Assembly: GCF_002699985.1 (NCBI RefSeq) | Contig: NZ_LKBT01000056.1 | Span: 248,001 to 312,000, forward strand | Length of the DNA stretch: 64,000 nucleotides | Direction: 5' to 3' | From: Pseudomonas sp. ICMP 561 | GTDB lineage: Bacteria; Pseudomonadota; Gammaproteobacteria; Pseudomonadales; Pseudomonadaceae | Shown: piece after piece, positions 51,477-60,436 of the stretch | Numbering within the stretch: the first letter of the stretch is position 1 | How the letters are laid out: the number at the start of each line of letters is the position of its first letter | The notes under the pieces: model-generated | The model's database searches: none | Told to the model about the DNA's origin: nothing | Seen by the model: the letters and a program-made list of their open reading frames with translations, nothing else | Translations under genes and position numbers: made by a program

Positions 51477-52970
51477 ATGAGTCAGGCAGTCCTTGAGAAA
51501 GAAACCGATCGTCGACAACTGCAGAGCATCATTGGAGGCCTGTCGGACGGCGTGCTTTTGATCGAGCTGGATCAAAGCATTCTGTGGGCCAATGAGTCCG
51601 CGTTGGAGATGCACGGCGTCAAGCACGTCAAGGAGCTGGGTCGTAACGTCCGGGAATATGCATCTCGGTTTCACTTGCGCTACCGCAATAATCATCCGCT
51701 CGCGCTGGATCACTACCCGATCAGCCGGATCGCTCAGGGGGAATCCTTCAGCGACGTTGTGGTGGAAGTCAGGCCAGCGGGCAACGACGAAAAATGCTGG
51801 GTGCACCGGGTGCGCAGCATGGTGCTGGAGGGGCGTTCCGGCGAGCCGGAACTGATGGCCCTGATCATCACCGACGCCACCGAACTGGCCAGCGCCGAGC
51901 AGCGTTTCGAGCGTACCTTCGCGGCCAACCCGGCACCGGCTGTTATCTGCAGGCTCAGTGACTTGCGCTACATCAAAGTCAATCAGGGTTTTCTGGAGAT
52001 GACCGGCTACAGCCGCGAGCAAGTCATTGGCCGTTCAGTCTATGAACTTGATGTGCTCGAGAATGCAGAGCGCAAAGACCTCGCCATCGAGCGGCTCAAC
52101 GACGGCGGCACCATCCCGCAAATGCAGGCCGAGTTGAAGCTGCCCGACGGCGGCAGCAAGATGGTGATCGTTGCCGGACAGCCGCTGGACATCAGCGAAG
52201 ACGACTGCATGCTGTTTTCCTTCATGGACATGGAACCCCGTCGCAAGGTTGAGACCGCGCTGCGACAAAGCGAAGAGCGCTTTGCCAAAGCGTTTCGTCT
52301 GACCCCTGTCCCGACTCTGGTGTGTAACGCCGAGTCGCAGTTTGTGGTTGAGGTCAATGATGCGTTTATCAGCACCACCGGCTTTACAGCTCAGGAGCTG
52401 ACCGGACGATCCGTTGATGAACTTGGCTTCATCGACGATCAAAGCAGTCGCCAGCAGATTTTCGAGGTCTTGAAGAAAACCGGCAGTATCGAGGGAATGG
52501 AGGTCAAGGTACGCAAGCGTGGCGACGAGATCATCGACTGTATGTTGTCCGCCGATACGGTCGTTATTCAGGATACGCCCTGCTATTTACTGGTGCTGAT
52601 GGACATTTCCGAGCGCAAGCGATCCGATCTGGAACTGATTGCGGCCATCGAAGAGGTCATGCAGGACGCCTCCTGGTTTGCGCGTTCGTTGATTGAAAAA
52701 CTCGCCAACGTGAAGAAAGGCAAGGCGCCGCAATTACCAGGCAGTTCGCTGACAGACCTGACGGCTCGCGAGAAAGATGTACTGGGCTTGATTTGCGAGG
52801 GTCTGGCCGACAAGGAAATCGCTGCACGCCTCAAGCTTGCGCCCAACACGGTACGCAATCACGTAGCGACAATGTATTCCAAACTTGGCGTGCACAGCCG
52901 GGCTGAAGCCATTGTCTGGGCAAGGGAGCGAGCGCTGTTTACCAGTGATGGCCGCAAGCCACTGCACTAG
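51477..52970 (+). CDS. Triple-PAS LuxR-type transcriptional regulator
   Basis: This 497-residue cytoplasmic protein has three PAS domains in a row (about residues 12-135, 140-255 and 262-385; for example ANPAPAVICRLSDLRYIKVN and TPVPTLVCNAESQFVVEVND) and a C-terminal LuxR helix-turn-helix (about 425-485; LTAREKDVLGLICEGLADKE, IAARLKLAPNTVRNHVATMY). It has no kinase or receiver domain, so it probably senses a ligand or redox state directly. ATG 51477 has an excellent CGGAGGA site. It is transcribed alone and its target is unknown. Confidence 0.93.
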   Translation: MSQAVLEKETDRRQLQSIIGGLSDGVLLIELDQSILWANESALEMHGVKHVKELGRNVREYASRFHLRYRNNHPLALDHYPISRIAQGESFSDVVVEVRPAGNDEKCWVHRVRSMVLEGRSGEPELMALIITDATELASAEQRFERTFAANPAPAVICRLSDLRYIKVNQGFLEMTGYSREQVIGRSVYELDVLENAERKDLAIERLNDGGTIPQMQAELKLPDGGSKMVIVAGQPLDISEDDCMLFSFMDMEPRRKVETALRQSEERFAKAFRLTPVPTLVCNAESQFVVEVNDAFISTTGFTAQELTGRSVDELGFIDDQSSRQQIFEVLKKTGSIEGMEVKVRKRGDEIIDCMLSADTVVIQDTPCYLLVLMDISERKRSDLELIAAIEEVMQDASWFARSLIEKLANVKKGKAPQLPGSSLTDLTAREKDVLGLICEGLADKEIAARLKLAPNTVRNHVATMYSKLGVHSRAEAIVWARERALFTSDGRKPLH

Positions 52971-53119
52971 GCTGATGGTGCGAATGCACTAGTGCTACCA
53001 GTACAAATTCGTCTGTTTATCCCAGCGCTGTTTTCTTTACCCTGACGGTCCATTTCCGGACCTCGTCAGGGGCAGCAGTTGCAGACTTTCAAGAGCTCGC
53101 AAGTACAAGGTGGTCGGCG

Positions 53120-53383
53120 TTGAGCTGGCTGTCGCAGGTCCGCCACGAAATAGAAGGCAGCTTTGAGCCGCTGGCATGCGAATGCGTCATCAGCGCAGAC
53201 GCATCCCTCAGCGTACGCATTTATGATCGAGAGTCAGGGCGCGTCGACCTGATGGTCATCGGCATTGCGCTGGATCAGGTTAAAACCCAGCACGACGTGT
53301 TGTCGCTTATCAGCGAGTTACGCGATGAGCTGAACAGCGTTGGCATGAACCCGCTTGATGTTGCCCCTTCTTCACAAGCTTGA
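53120..53383 (+). CDS. DUF1652 protein
   Basis: This 87-residue protein is read from TTG 53120 (LSWLSQVRHEIEGSFEPLAC) with an AAGGTGG ribosome site. The pattern FEPLACECVISADASLSVRI and GRVDLMVIGIALDQVKTQHD matches the small DUF1652 family, common in pseudomonads and of unknown function. It has no signal or membrane segment. Its last 12 bases overlap the end of the convergent DUF6482 gene. Confidence 0.85.
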   Translation: MSWLSQVRHEIEGSFEPLACECVISADASLSVRIYDRESGRVDLMVIGIALDQVKTQHDVLSLISELRDELNSVGMNPLDVAPSSQA

Positions 53384-53677
53384 GTGCCAGGGAATCGGCT
53401 CACGATGAGGTTGTCGGTCGGTATCACCTAGACCGACCATCTCGTCGTAGACAGCGGGCTGAACGAGGAACAGCGGCACCTCAGGCACGCCCTTCAGATT
53501 CTTGCGTGCTTCTTCCAATGACGCGATATGCAGCGTGCCACCCTTTGCATCGATGATGGGCTGGGATTTGCCGCCCTTCATCGCGTGCATCACGTAGGAC
53601 CCTCCCTCCATCGTGACCAGATGCACCGCTTCAATTTCGCCTTTCTTCACCTGATCAGCCAGTTTGCTCAGTTCCAT
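53372..53677 (-). CDS. DUF6482 family small protein
   Basis: This 101-residue protein starts at 53677 (MELSKLADQVKKGEIEAVHL), preceded by GAGGTAG; the open frame to 53746 is not needed. The pattern VTMEGGSYVMHAMKGGKSQP, IIDAKGGTLHIASLEEARKNL and VPLFLVQPAVYDEMVGL fits a small cytosolic pseudomonad family (DUF6482) without known function. It overlaps the DUF1652 gene tail-to-tail by 12 bases. The name is from memory of the family; the reading frame itself is well supported. Confidence 0.8.
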   Translation of the reverse strand: MELSKLADQVKKGEIEAVHLVTMEGGSYVMHAMKGGKSQPIIDAKGGTLHIASLEEARKNLKGVPEVPLFLVQPAVYDEMVGLGDTDRQPHREPIPWHSSL

Positions 53678-54004
53678 GACACTACCTCTAGGACATCGGC
53701 GGACGATTGCCTGCCTGCTTAGCTTTGAGACAGGCGCGCGAGTCAAGTTCGACCTTGCCGATTAGTGGTCGTCAGTTGATAGCATGACAGGGCCTGGAAA
53801 ATTAAAAAGCTGACTGCATGATCAGTTAAAGTATTTATTACTGTTATTTTTTAACAGCTTACGTGCACGCCATCTTAAAGGCTTTTCCCGTTCAAATACC
53901 TTGTTTCTTTCAACCGGCTTTCAATGTGCTGAATAATTTAATAGGGGTAAGGTGTTTTAACTAATGCTCGTAAACAGTGTGCTACTGCAGTTTTTAAGAT
54001 GTCC

Positions 54005-54030
54005 TCAAGCTTAATTTTCAATGGCCGATA
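54005..54030 (+). promoter_or_regulatory. FliA (sigma-28) flagellar-class promoter of chemoreceptor
   Basis: TCAAG, a 14-bp spacer and GCCGATA match the Pseudomonas FliA consensus, 44 bp before the chemoreceptor ATG. The rest of the 396-bp gap (53678-54073) is AT-rich with no gene seen. Confidence 0.8.
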
Positions 54031-54073
54031 GTTTCATATTGAATGCTAATAAATCTGAAACGGAAGCCTGTTA

Positions 54074-55693
54074 ATGAGAAACCTCAAGGTATCGGTGCGC
54101 GCGACACTCAGCTTCATGTTTATCGCTTTTCTGTTGGTTGCGCTGGGCGGGTTGTCCGTATGGAAAATGGGAGAAATCCGCGCGTCGGCTGAGGATCTGG
54201 AGAATGACGCGCTGGCCAGTATCGTGGTCGCTGACCGGATCAACGCAGCCATGCTGCGCTTGCGCCTTGAGAACCGTCGACTGGTCTCCCAGACCGATCC
54301 CGAGGCTATCGCCGCAACTGTCAAGACGATCAACAGCGTGCGTGATGAGTTGAGAAAGCAGATTCAGACTTACGCCCCTTTTGTTGCGAGCGACAGGGAA
54401 GGCCAGTTATTCAAAGCCGTTTCTGAAAACTCTGAAAAAATGTTGACCGCTTTTGATGGCGTTTCAGCCCTTGCAAGTCGAGGTGCAGCTGCCGAGGCAT
54501 TGGCTTATATATCCAGTAATGTGACGCCGGTTACGCGACCTCTGGAAGAAGCAGTGGCCGGGCTTGTCCAGATGAATATTGACGAGGCGGGCAATGCGGG
54601 TAAAGCGTCCGAGGCGTCTTATCAAAGTGGCTTGATGTTTGTCATTTTTATTATTGTTGCCGCTGCGCTGGCGACTATTGTGTTGGCGGTTTTATTTACT
54701 AAAAGCATTGTTGTGCCTTTGCGGGACATGTTGCGGGTCAATGACATGATCGCCAAAGGTGATCTGCGCACCGTTATTACGATCAATGGCAAGGACGAGT
54801 TTGCCGACCTTCTTCGCTCCACCCAGCAGATGCAGAACAACCTGCGCGACACCATCAAGCTGATTGGTGATTCAGCCACTCAACTGGCCTCGGCATCCGA
54901 GGAGATGAACGCTGTGACTGAAGAATCCAGCAAAGGGTTGATGCGTCAAAACACCGAAATCGACCAGGCGGCGACGGCGGTCAATGAAATGACTGCAGCT
55001 GTTGATGAAGTCGCCCGTAATGCCGCTTCGGCGTCTGACGCTGCCAAGGCTTCTGATCAGGCAACCCGCACTGGCGCTTCGCGCGTCACCAGCACCGTCA
55101 CAGCCATTGAGCGACTCAGTCAGACCGTGCAGAACACCAGCGGTGATGTGCAGCGTCTGGCGGTACAGTCCAAGGACATCAGCAAGGTGCTGGACGTGAT
55201 CCGTACCATTGCCGAGCAGACGAACCTGCTGGCCTTGAACGCAGCCATTGAAGCGGCACGAGCCGGGGAGCAGGGCAGAGGGTTTGCCGTTGTCGCCGAT
55301 GAGGTGAGGGCGCTGGCGCATCGTACTCAGACTTCCACTCAGGAAATCGAGCAAATGATCGGTGACATCCTCAAGGGCACCGAACAGGCCACCAAAGCCA
55401 TGAGCGAGAGCTGTGAGCAGGCGCAAGGCACGTTGGGTGTGGCCCATGAAGCGGGCGCGGCGTTGACCTTGATTGCCAAGGCCATCAATGAAATCAACGA
55501 AATGAACCTGATGATCGCCACCGCTTCCGAGCAGCAAGCCCAAGTGGCTCGTTCGGTGGACGGCAACCTGATGAGTATTCGTGATCTGTCAATTCAGAGT
55601 GCAACAGGAGCCCATCAGACCGCAGCGGCCAGTTCCGAGTTGTCGCGTCTGGCGGCTGACATGAACAGGCTGGTGGGACGATTCGCCCTGTAA
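54074..55693 (+). CDS. Methyl-accepting chemotaxis protein (4HB type)
   Basis: This 539-residue chemoreceptor has an N-terminal membrane helix (about residues 10-30), a ~155-residue helical periplasmic domain of four-helix-bundle type, a second helix (about 188-212, FVIFIIVAAALATIVLAVLF), HAMP, and a signalling domain with the conserved hairpin tip IAEQTNLLALNAAIEAARAG. Ligand unknown. The FliA promoter upstream places it in the motility regulon, and a terminator follows, so it is monocistronic. Confidence 0.96.
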   Translation: MRNLKVSVRATLSFMFIAFLLVALGGLSVWKMGEIRASAEDLENDALASIVVADRINAAMLRLRLENRRLVSQTDPEAIAATVKTINSVRDELRKQIQTYAPFVASDREGQLFKAVSENSEKMLTAFDGVSALASRGAAAEALAYISSNVTPVTRPLEEAVAGLVQMNIDEAGNAGKASEASYQSGLMFVIFIIVAAALATIVLAVLFTKSIVVPLRDMLRVNDMIAKGDLRTVITINGKDEFADLLRSTQQMQNNLRDTIKLIGDSATQLASASEEMNAVTEESSKGLMRQNTEIDQAATAVNEMTAAVDEVARNAASASDAAKASDQATRTGASRVTSTVTAIERLSQTVQNTSGDVQRLAVQSKDISKVLDVIRTIAEQTNLLALNAAIEAARAGEQGRGFAVVADEVRALAHRTQTSTQEIEQMIGDILKGTEQATKAMSESCEQAQGTLGVAHEAGAALTLIAKAINEINEMNLMIATASEQQAQVARSVDGNLMSIRDLSIQSATGAHQTAAASSELSRLAADMNRLVGRFAL

Positions 55694-55711
55694 ATTTCAG
55701 GCTCGTAAAAT

Positions 55712-55744
55712 TGTAGCGACGTGACAGTCGCTACAGTGTTTTTT
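55712..55744. terminator. Terminator between chemoreceptor and GntR gene
   Basis: TGTAGCGAC-GTGACA-GTCGCTACA, followed by GTG and six T residues, lies between the convergent chemoreceptor and GntR genes. Confidence 0.9.
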
Positions 55745-55753
55745 GATCCGTTT

Positions 55754-56500
55754 TCATGATCCCTGTCTTTCATAGGCCACACGCAAGCGTTCACGGATGT
55801 TGCTCAGATGTCGGCGCATGGCAGCCTTTGCGCCGTCTGAGTCCCGGTTGGCGATAGTGGCGTAGATGTCGTGATGTTCCTGGCGCAACCGTCCGCTGTA
55901 ATCCTCGATGGCCGTATTGGCCAGCGCTGCCGAGTCGAGACGGTTACGCGGAATCAGCGTCAGGCCCAGATGTTCGGTGATATCCGCGAAATAGCGATTG
56001 TCGGTGGCCAGAGCAATTTGCTGATGAAAATCAAAATCAGCGGCCGCCGCTTCGGCCCGGCTGGCAGTCGGGTCTTCTATGATGCTCAGCGCCTGTTGCA
56101 TGCGCGCCAGTTGATCCTCGGTTCTGCGCAGGGCCGCGAGGCCGGCAGAATCGACTTCGATACCGATACGTAACTCGATGACCGCCATCACGTCGCCAAG
56201 CGTGCGGTCTGCCTGAGGATCGATTTGATCGACTCGCTGCCGAACCACAAATGTTCCGATACCGTGCCGCGTTTCTACCAGACCGTGGGATTGCAGGTGC
56301 GAAATGGCTTCGCGCACCACCGTGCGACTCACGCGGTGCTCTTGGGTAATGTGTTTTTCCGGGGGTAGCTTGTCACCGACCTTGAGTTGGCCGTCTTCAA
56401 TCATGCCGGTCAGGATATTGACCAGCGCCAGTGTCAGATTGCGCGGACGTCTTATGGACGAATCGCCCTCTGCCGGTTCGAAAATCGGGGTGGGATTCAT
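55754..56500 (-). CDS. GntR/FadR family (FCD) transcriptional regulator
   Basis: This 248-residue regulator has a GntR winged helix (about residues 18-88; LTGMIEDGQLKVGDKLPPEK, HRVSRTVVREAISHLQSHGL) and a C-terminal FCD effector domain (about 105-240) with metal-ligand residues in DFDFHQQIALATDN and RRHLSNIRERLR. FCD regulators respond to organic acids or sugar acids. It is downstream of the ketoglutarate-semialdehyde dehydrogenase gene on the same strand, separated by a terminator, and probably controls that gene. Confidence 0.93.
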   Translation of the reverse strand: MNPTPIFEPAEGDSSIRRPRNLTLALVNILTGMIEDGQLKVGDKLPPEKHITQEHRVSRTVVREAISHLQSHGLVETRHGIGTFVVRQRVDQIDPQADRTLGDVMAVIELRIGIEVDSAGLAALRRTEDQLARMQQALSIIEDPTASRAEAAAADFDFHQQIALATDNRYFADITEHLGLTLIPRNRLDSAALANTAIEDYSGRLRQEHHDIYATIANRDSDGAKAAMRRHLSNIRERLRVAYERQGS

Positions 56501-56580
56501 GGTGTTCCACCTGATGAAAAAATGCGCTTTCCAGCAGCGCCCATTGACGCGCTGTCAGCTCTTCACAGCTTTCACATAAA

Positions 56581-56616
56581 GAAACGGCGCGACTGTCAGG
56601 TCGCGCCGTTTCTTTT
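56581..56616 (-). terminator. Terminator of ketoglutarate-semialdehyde dehydrogenase gene
   Basis: GAAACGGCGCGA-CTGTCAGG-TCGCGCCGTTTC is a perfect 12-bp stem just after the dehydrogenase stop on the minus strand; a T-rich stretch follows on the plus strand, so it may serve both directions. Confidence 0.85.
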
Positions 56617-56639
56617 ACGGAGCACTGAACAGGTCAGTC

Positions 56640-58223
56640 TCAAGCGATTGGCTGATCGCTCCACTCGCTGTTTACAAGACGCTTGAGACCCAGCGGGTTG
56701 GCGTTCTGCAACGCTTCCGGGAGCAGGCTGTCAGGGTAGTTCTGGTAGCAGACCGGACGCAGGAAGCGGTCAATCGCCAGCGTACCCACTGAGGTACCGC
56801 GAGCATCGGAAGTCGCCGGGTACGGACCACCGTGAACCATGGCTTCGCAGACCTCAACACCGGTCGGGTAGCCGTTGACCAGAATACGGCCGACTTTCTC
56901 TTCCAGTACCGGCACCAGCCATTGGTACTTCTGCAGATCGCTCTGTTCGCCGATCAGGGTGGCGGTCAGTTGACCGCGAAGGGCTTGCAGCGCGCTTTTC
57001 AGTTGCGCGTCGTCAGCGACTTCGATCACCAGAGTCGTTGGGCCGAACACTTCTTCCTGGAGCAGTGGATCGCCGTTGAGCAGCAGGCTGACGTCAGCTT
57101 TGAACAGCTGCGCCTGAGCCTGTTTGCCTTCCTGCGGTTTGCCTGCCAGATGAGTCACACCCGGATGCGACAGCAGATGCTCTACGCCTTTGCTGTAGCT
57201 GCGCAGGCCGCCAGCGTTCAGCATGGTTTGTGGAGCCTGGCCGCCCATGTGTTCCTGAAGCTGCTCAAGGAAGCGGGTGAAGGTTGGCGAGCTGATGCCG
57301 ATCACTACGCCGGGGTTGGTGCAGAACTGACCTGCGCCCATTACGACGGATGCTGCGAGATCCTTGGCCACGGTATCGCCGCGAGCAGCCAGCGCTTCAG
57401 GCAGCAAGACGACCGGGTTGATGCTCGACATTTCTGCGAACACCGGGATTGGCTCAGGACGTTCTGCGGCCATTTTGCACAGTGCGTCGCCACCGCTCAG
57501 GGAGCCAGTGAAGCCAACGGCTTTGATGGCCGGATGCTTGACCAGACCTTCGCCAACACCGCTGCCGAAGATCATGTTGAACACGCCTTTCGGCATTTTG
57601 GTTTTTTCTGCTGCACGGATGATCGCAGAACCGACCAGATCGGCTGTCGCCATGTGACCGCTGTGCGCCTTGAATACAACCGGGCAACCGGCGGCCAGTG
57701 CTGCAGCGGTGTCGCCGCCAGCGGTAGAGAAGGCCAACGGGAAGTTGCTGGCACCAAACACGGCAACCGGGCCTACCCCGATGCGGTATTGGCGCAGGTC
57801 GACGCGTGGCAATGGCTTGCGATCCGGCAATGCCAGATCGATGCGCGCACCGAGGAAATCACCGCGACGCAGGACTTTGGCGAACAGACGCATCTGGCCG
57901 CTGGTACGACCGCGCTCACCTTGAATACGGGCGGCTGGCAGAGCGGTTTCCTGACAAACGATAGCGACGAAATCATCACCGAGCTGATCCAGCTCGTCGG
58001 CGATGGCATCAAGGAATTCTGCACGGCGACCCGGGCTCAGCTGGCGATATTCAAGAAAGGCGTCTTTGGCTGCCAATGCGGCGGCGTCGATTTCCGCATC
58101 AGTAGCCTGATAGAAGCTGTAGGGCAGTGCTTCACCGGTAGTAGCATCGAGACTTTTGTGTTGCGGCTCGCCAAGGGCGCTGCGTGCGCCTGCGATGAAG
58201 TTGTGGCCGAGAACATTAGGCAT
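56640..58223 (-). CDS. 2,5-dioxovalerate (alpha-ketoglutarate semialdehyde) dehydrogenase
   Basis: This 527-residue NADP-type aldehyde dehydrogenase oxidises 2-ketoglutarate semialdehyde to 2-oxoglutarate, the last step of glucarate/galactarate, arabinose/xylose or hydroxyproline catabolism. The catalytic cysteine is in MGAGQFCTNPGVV and the glutamate in PVFAEMSSINPVVLL; FGASNFPLAFSTAGGDTAAA is the cofactor region of this subgroup, and the length (about 525) fits it rather than ordinary ~490-residue ALDHs. No upstream pathway enzymes are adjacent. The product feeds the TCA operon at 18-30 kb. Confidence 0.93.
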   Translation of the reverse strand: MPNVLGHNFIAGARSALGEPQHKSLDATTGEALPYSFYQATDAEIDAAALAAKDAFLEYRQLSPGRRAEFLDAIADELDQLGDDFVAIVCQETALPAARIQGERGRTSGQMRLFAKVLRRGDFLGARIDLALPDRKPLPRVDLRQYRIGVGPVAVFGASNFPLAFSTAGGDTAAALAAGCPVVFKAHSGHMATADLVGSAIIRAAEKTKMPKGVFNMIFGSGVGEGLVKHPAIKAVGFTGSLSGGDALCKMAAERPEPIPVFAEMSSINPVVLLPEALAARGDTVAKDLAASVVMGAGQFCTNPGVVIGISSPTFTRFLEQLQEHMGGQAPQTMLNAGGLRSYSKGVEHLLSHPGVTHLAGKPQEGKQAQAQLFKADVSLLLNGDPLLQEEVFGPTTLVIEVADDAQLKSALQALRGQLTATLIGEQSDLQKYQWLVPVLEEKVGRILVNGYPTGVEVCEAMVHGGPYPATSDARGTSVGTLAIDRFLRPVCYQNYPDSLLPEALQNANPLGLKRLVNSEWSDQPIA

Positions 58224-58329
58224 CTTTGTCTCCTGTTTTTATTTGCGGGTTTAATCAGGCTGCTGCCTGTCTTAGAGATCTGCCAACCGTTCGATGACGG
58301 TAATGTGAGCTTACCAGCAACTGCACGGC

Positions 58330-58341
58330 TCAACATGTTGA
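58330..58341. promoter_or_regulatory. Candidate operator upstream of the dehydrogenase
   Basis: TCAACATGTTGA is a perfect 12-bp palindrome 107 bp upstream of the dehydrogenase start. The neighbouring FCD regulator would be the obvious ligand-responsive binder. Support is positional only. Confidence 0.35.
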
Positions 58342-58400
58342 CAGTCATCGTACAACTATGGGTATGACTGCGCAACCGTGGAGATTCCATCCTGGCCTGC

Positions 58401-58658
58401 AATCTTCCCCGCTGGCCATTAACCCGCAGGACCGGCTTTAGCCGGAAGATTGCATAGATCCTGTGGGAGCGAGGCTTGCCCGCGATAGGGCCACCACGCT
58501 TCAGCAGGTTCAACGCGTTATCGTTCATCGCAGTTCAGCCCGGCTCCCACGTGAGATTGCGCTCTTGCGTAGGACCGGCTTCAGCCGGGAGGGCGTCGGG
58601 ACATCCACCAAACATTGTTCGCCTGAAATACCGTCCTCCCGGCTAAAGCCGCTGCTAC
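58401..58658. repeat. Second cluster of inverted repeats
   Basis: Within the 499-bp gap 58224-58722 there is a short unit with AATCTTCC ... GGAAGATT enclosing GGACCGGCTTTAGCC (58401-58451), a TGTGGGAGCGAGGC-type palindrome (58462-58550) and a GTAGGACCGGCTTCAGCC palindrome (58569-58658). It has the same two families side by side as the 51-kb cluster. The remaining ~170 bp is the dehydrogenase promoter region. Confidence 0.85.
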
Positions 58659-58722
58659 AAGATCAAGCTTGCAGGTGGACATAGAATTTCCCACAGGGCG
58701 GCGTTTCAAGTCAGGATTTCGG

Positions 58723-59628
58723 TTACCGCGCACCTGGCTCATTCAGGTTTAGCCCCTGCAGCGCATCAACAACCTCACGCAGCGCGCGATTGACCGGCTT
58801 ATCCTGGCGCAGCACCAGGCTCAGGTCGCGGCTCAAAGGTGGCGTCAGGCTGCGGATTTGCAGGTTACGCTGATGGTGAGCAGTGGCCACCGCAATGCGT
58901 GGGACGATGCTGTAACCCAGCCCGGCAGAGACCATTTCCTTGATGGCTTCGATGCTCCCCAGTTCCATTACCGGACTGGGTCGAACACCCGATTGCTGGA
59001 ACCATTGATTGATCAGCAGGCGCGTGCTGCTGCCTGCTTCGAATACCACCAGTGGCAAACTGCTCAGGGCGTCGGCATTGATCGACGGCTTCAGGCCGGT
59101 CTGGTCAGGGGCAAAAATTGCCACCATTTCGTCCTCCAGTAAGGTCGTGAAGTGCAGACTACGACCCGCTGCAGGCAAGGTGACCAAGGCCAGATCAATT
59201 CGATTTTCTTCTACAGCCTTCAGGATGGCCTCGGTATTGCCGGTGCAAACCCGTACATCCAGTTTCGGGAACGCCGTGCGCAAGGTTTTCAGGACTGGCG
59301 GCAGCAGATGAATGCAAGCGGTGGCGCCGGTGCCAATCACGACTTGTCCGGCAACGCCTTGAGCATGGCTGGCGAGATCCTGAAGCGCGTCATCAATCAC
59401 CGAATCAATACGACCGATATGGCTCAGCAAGGTCAGGCCGGCAGCCGTCGGTTTCAGACGTTTGCCGACTCGCTCGATCAGGCGCAGGTTGAGGCGTTGT
59501 TCCAGCAGGCGAATATGCAAGCTGACGGCTGGTTGGGTGAGGTTCAGCGTAGTGGCCGCGGCTGAAAAGCTGCCCTGATGAATGACCTCGGAAAAACTGT
59601 TCAAGTGATTCAGATTCAACGCTTGCAT
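58723..59628 (-). CDS. LysR family transcriptional regulator
   Basis: This 301-residue regulator has the N-terminal winged helix (residues 1-65; FSEVIHQGSFSAAATTLNLT, QPAVSLHIRLLEQRLNLRLI) and a periplasmic-binding-protein-like effector domain (about 90-295; VVIGTGATACIHLLPPVLKT, VVFEAGSSTRLLINQWFQQS). The start MQALNLNHLNSF is conventional. It is divergent, across 100 bp, from a GNAT acetyltransferase that it may regulate; a perfect palindrome lies in that gap. Effector unknown. Confidence 0.94.
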   Translation of the reverse strand: MQALNLNHLNSFSEVIHQGSFSAAATTLNLTQPAVSLHIRLLEQRLNLRLIERVGKRLKPTAAGLTLLSHIGRIDSVIDDALQDLASHAQGVAGQVVIGTGATACIHLLPPVLKTLRTAFPKLDVRVCTGNTEAILKAVEENRIDLALVTLPAAGRSLHFTTLLEDEMVAIFAPDQTGLKPSINADALSSLPLVVFEAGSSTRLLINQWFQQSGVRPSPVMELGSIEAIKEMVSAGLGYSIVPRIAVATAHHQRNLQIRSLTPPLSRDLSLVLRQDKPVNRALREVVDALQGLNLNEPGAR

Positions 59629-59652
59629 GGCAAAGTTTTACTTATGCTGAGG

Positions 59653-59664
59653 ATGATTAATCAT
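59653..59664. promoter_or_regulatory. Candidate LysR operator
   Basis: ATGATTAATCAT is a perfect 12-bp palindrome in the 100-bp divergent region between the LysR and GNAT genes, in an AT-rich stretch. It fits the symmetric LysR recognition half-site arrangement. Confidence 0.4.
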
Positions 59665-59728
59665 AGCTTTATTAAGATCTACAGGGTCGGCATGATTGCC
59701 GCACTTGCAATCGTTACCGAGAACGAAG

Positions 59729-60265
59729 ATGAACCACGACCTAATCCTGCGCACCACTCGCGAGGATGACATGCCCGCTGTACAGGCTATCTATGCGCAC
59801 CATGTGCTGACCGGCATTGCCAGTTTCGAACTGCAGCCGCCGTCAGTGCAGGAGATGCTGCGCCGCCGTGCCGAAGTGCTGTCGCGCAAGTTGCCGTACC
59901 TGGTTGCCGAGCTGGAGGGAGCGGTGGTCGGTTACGGTTACGCCACGTTGTATCGACCCAGGCCCGGCTACCGTTTTACGGCGGAAGACTCTGTGTATAT
60001 GGCTGAAGGCATGGGTGGCAAAGGCATCGGCCAGGCACTGTTGGCTGCAGTCATCGAGCACTGCGTGCAGGGCGGCTGGCGGCAAATGGTGGCGGTAATC
60101 GGCAACAGTGAAAACCATGGTTCGCTGCGGCTTCATGAAAAGCTGGGGTTTCGTCGGATCGGGGTTTTTGAGTCGGTGGGCTTCAAGCACGGGCGCTGGG
60201 TTGACACAGTGTTGATGCAGCGAGCACTGGGCGATGGCAGCGGCAGCCTGCCGGATGATCAGTAA
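59729..60265 (+). CDS. GNAT N-acetyltransferase (phosphinothricin/methionine sulfoximine type)
   Basis: This 178-residue single-domain acetyltransferase matches the Pat/MddA branch: DMPAVQAIYAHHVLTGIASF, VAELEGAVVGYGYATLYRPR, the acetyl-CoA loop GMGGKGIGQALLAAV, and NHGSLRLHEKLGFRRIGVF with VGFKHGRWVDTVLMQR. Such enzymes N-acetylate glutamate-analogue toxins or methionine derivatives. ATG 59729 has a GAGAACGA site; the frame to 59696 is unlikely. It is divergent from the LysR regulator. Confidence 0.93.
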   Translation: MNHDLILRTTREDDMPAVQAIYAHHVLTGIASFELQPPSVQEMLRRRAEVLSRKLPYLVAELEGAVVGYGYATLYRPRPGYRFTAEDSVYMAEGMGGKGIGQALLAAVIEHCVQGGWRQMVAVIGNSENHGSLRLHEKLGFRRIGVFESVGFKHGRWVDTVLMQRALGDGSGSLPDDQ

Positions 60266-60436
60266 AGTAGGAACTTATCGATAGACTATTTGCATATTAG
60301 TTTAGAATTTAAATGCATTTTCGGAATAAATAAGCCGGTGATATGGTTTTAACCAGTCACTGGAAACCTTGAGAAAAGTTATAAGAAAGGGATTTCGGCT
60401 GACGGCCTGATTTATCACTTCTCAAGGAATACCTGC

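Noticed and set aside
56832..58367. 511-codon frame antisense to the semialdehyde dehydrogenase
   Set aside because: Shadow of a well-recognised enzyme gene; no domain recognised.
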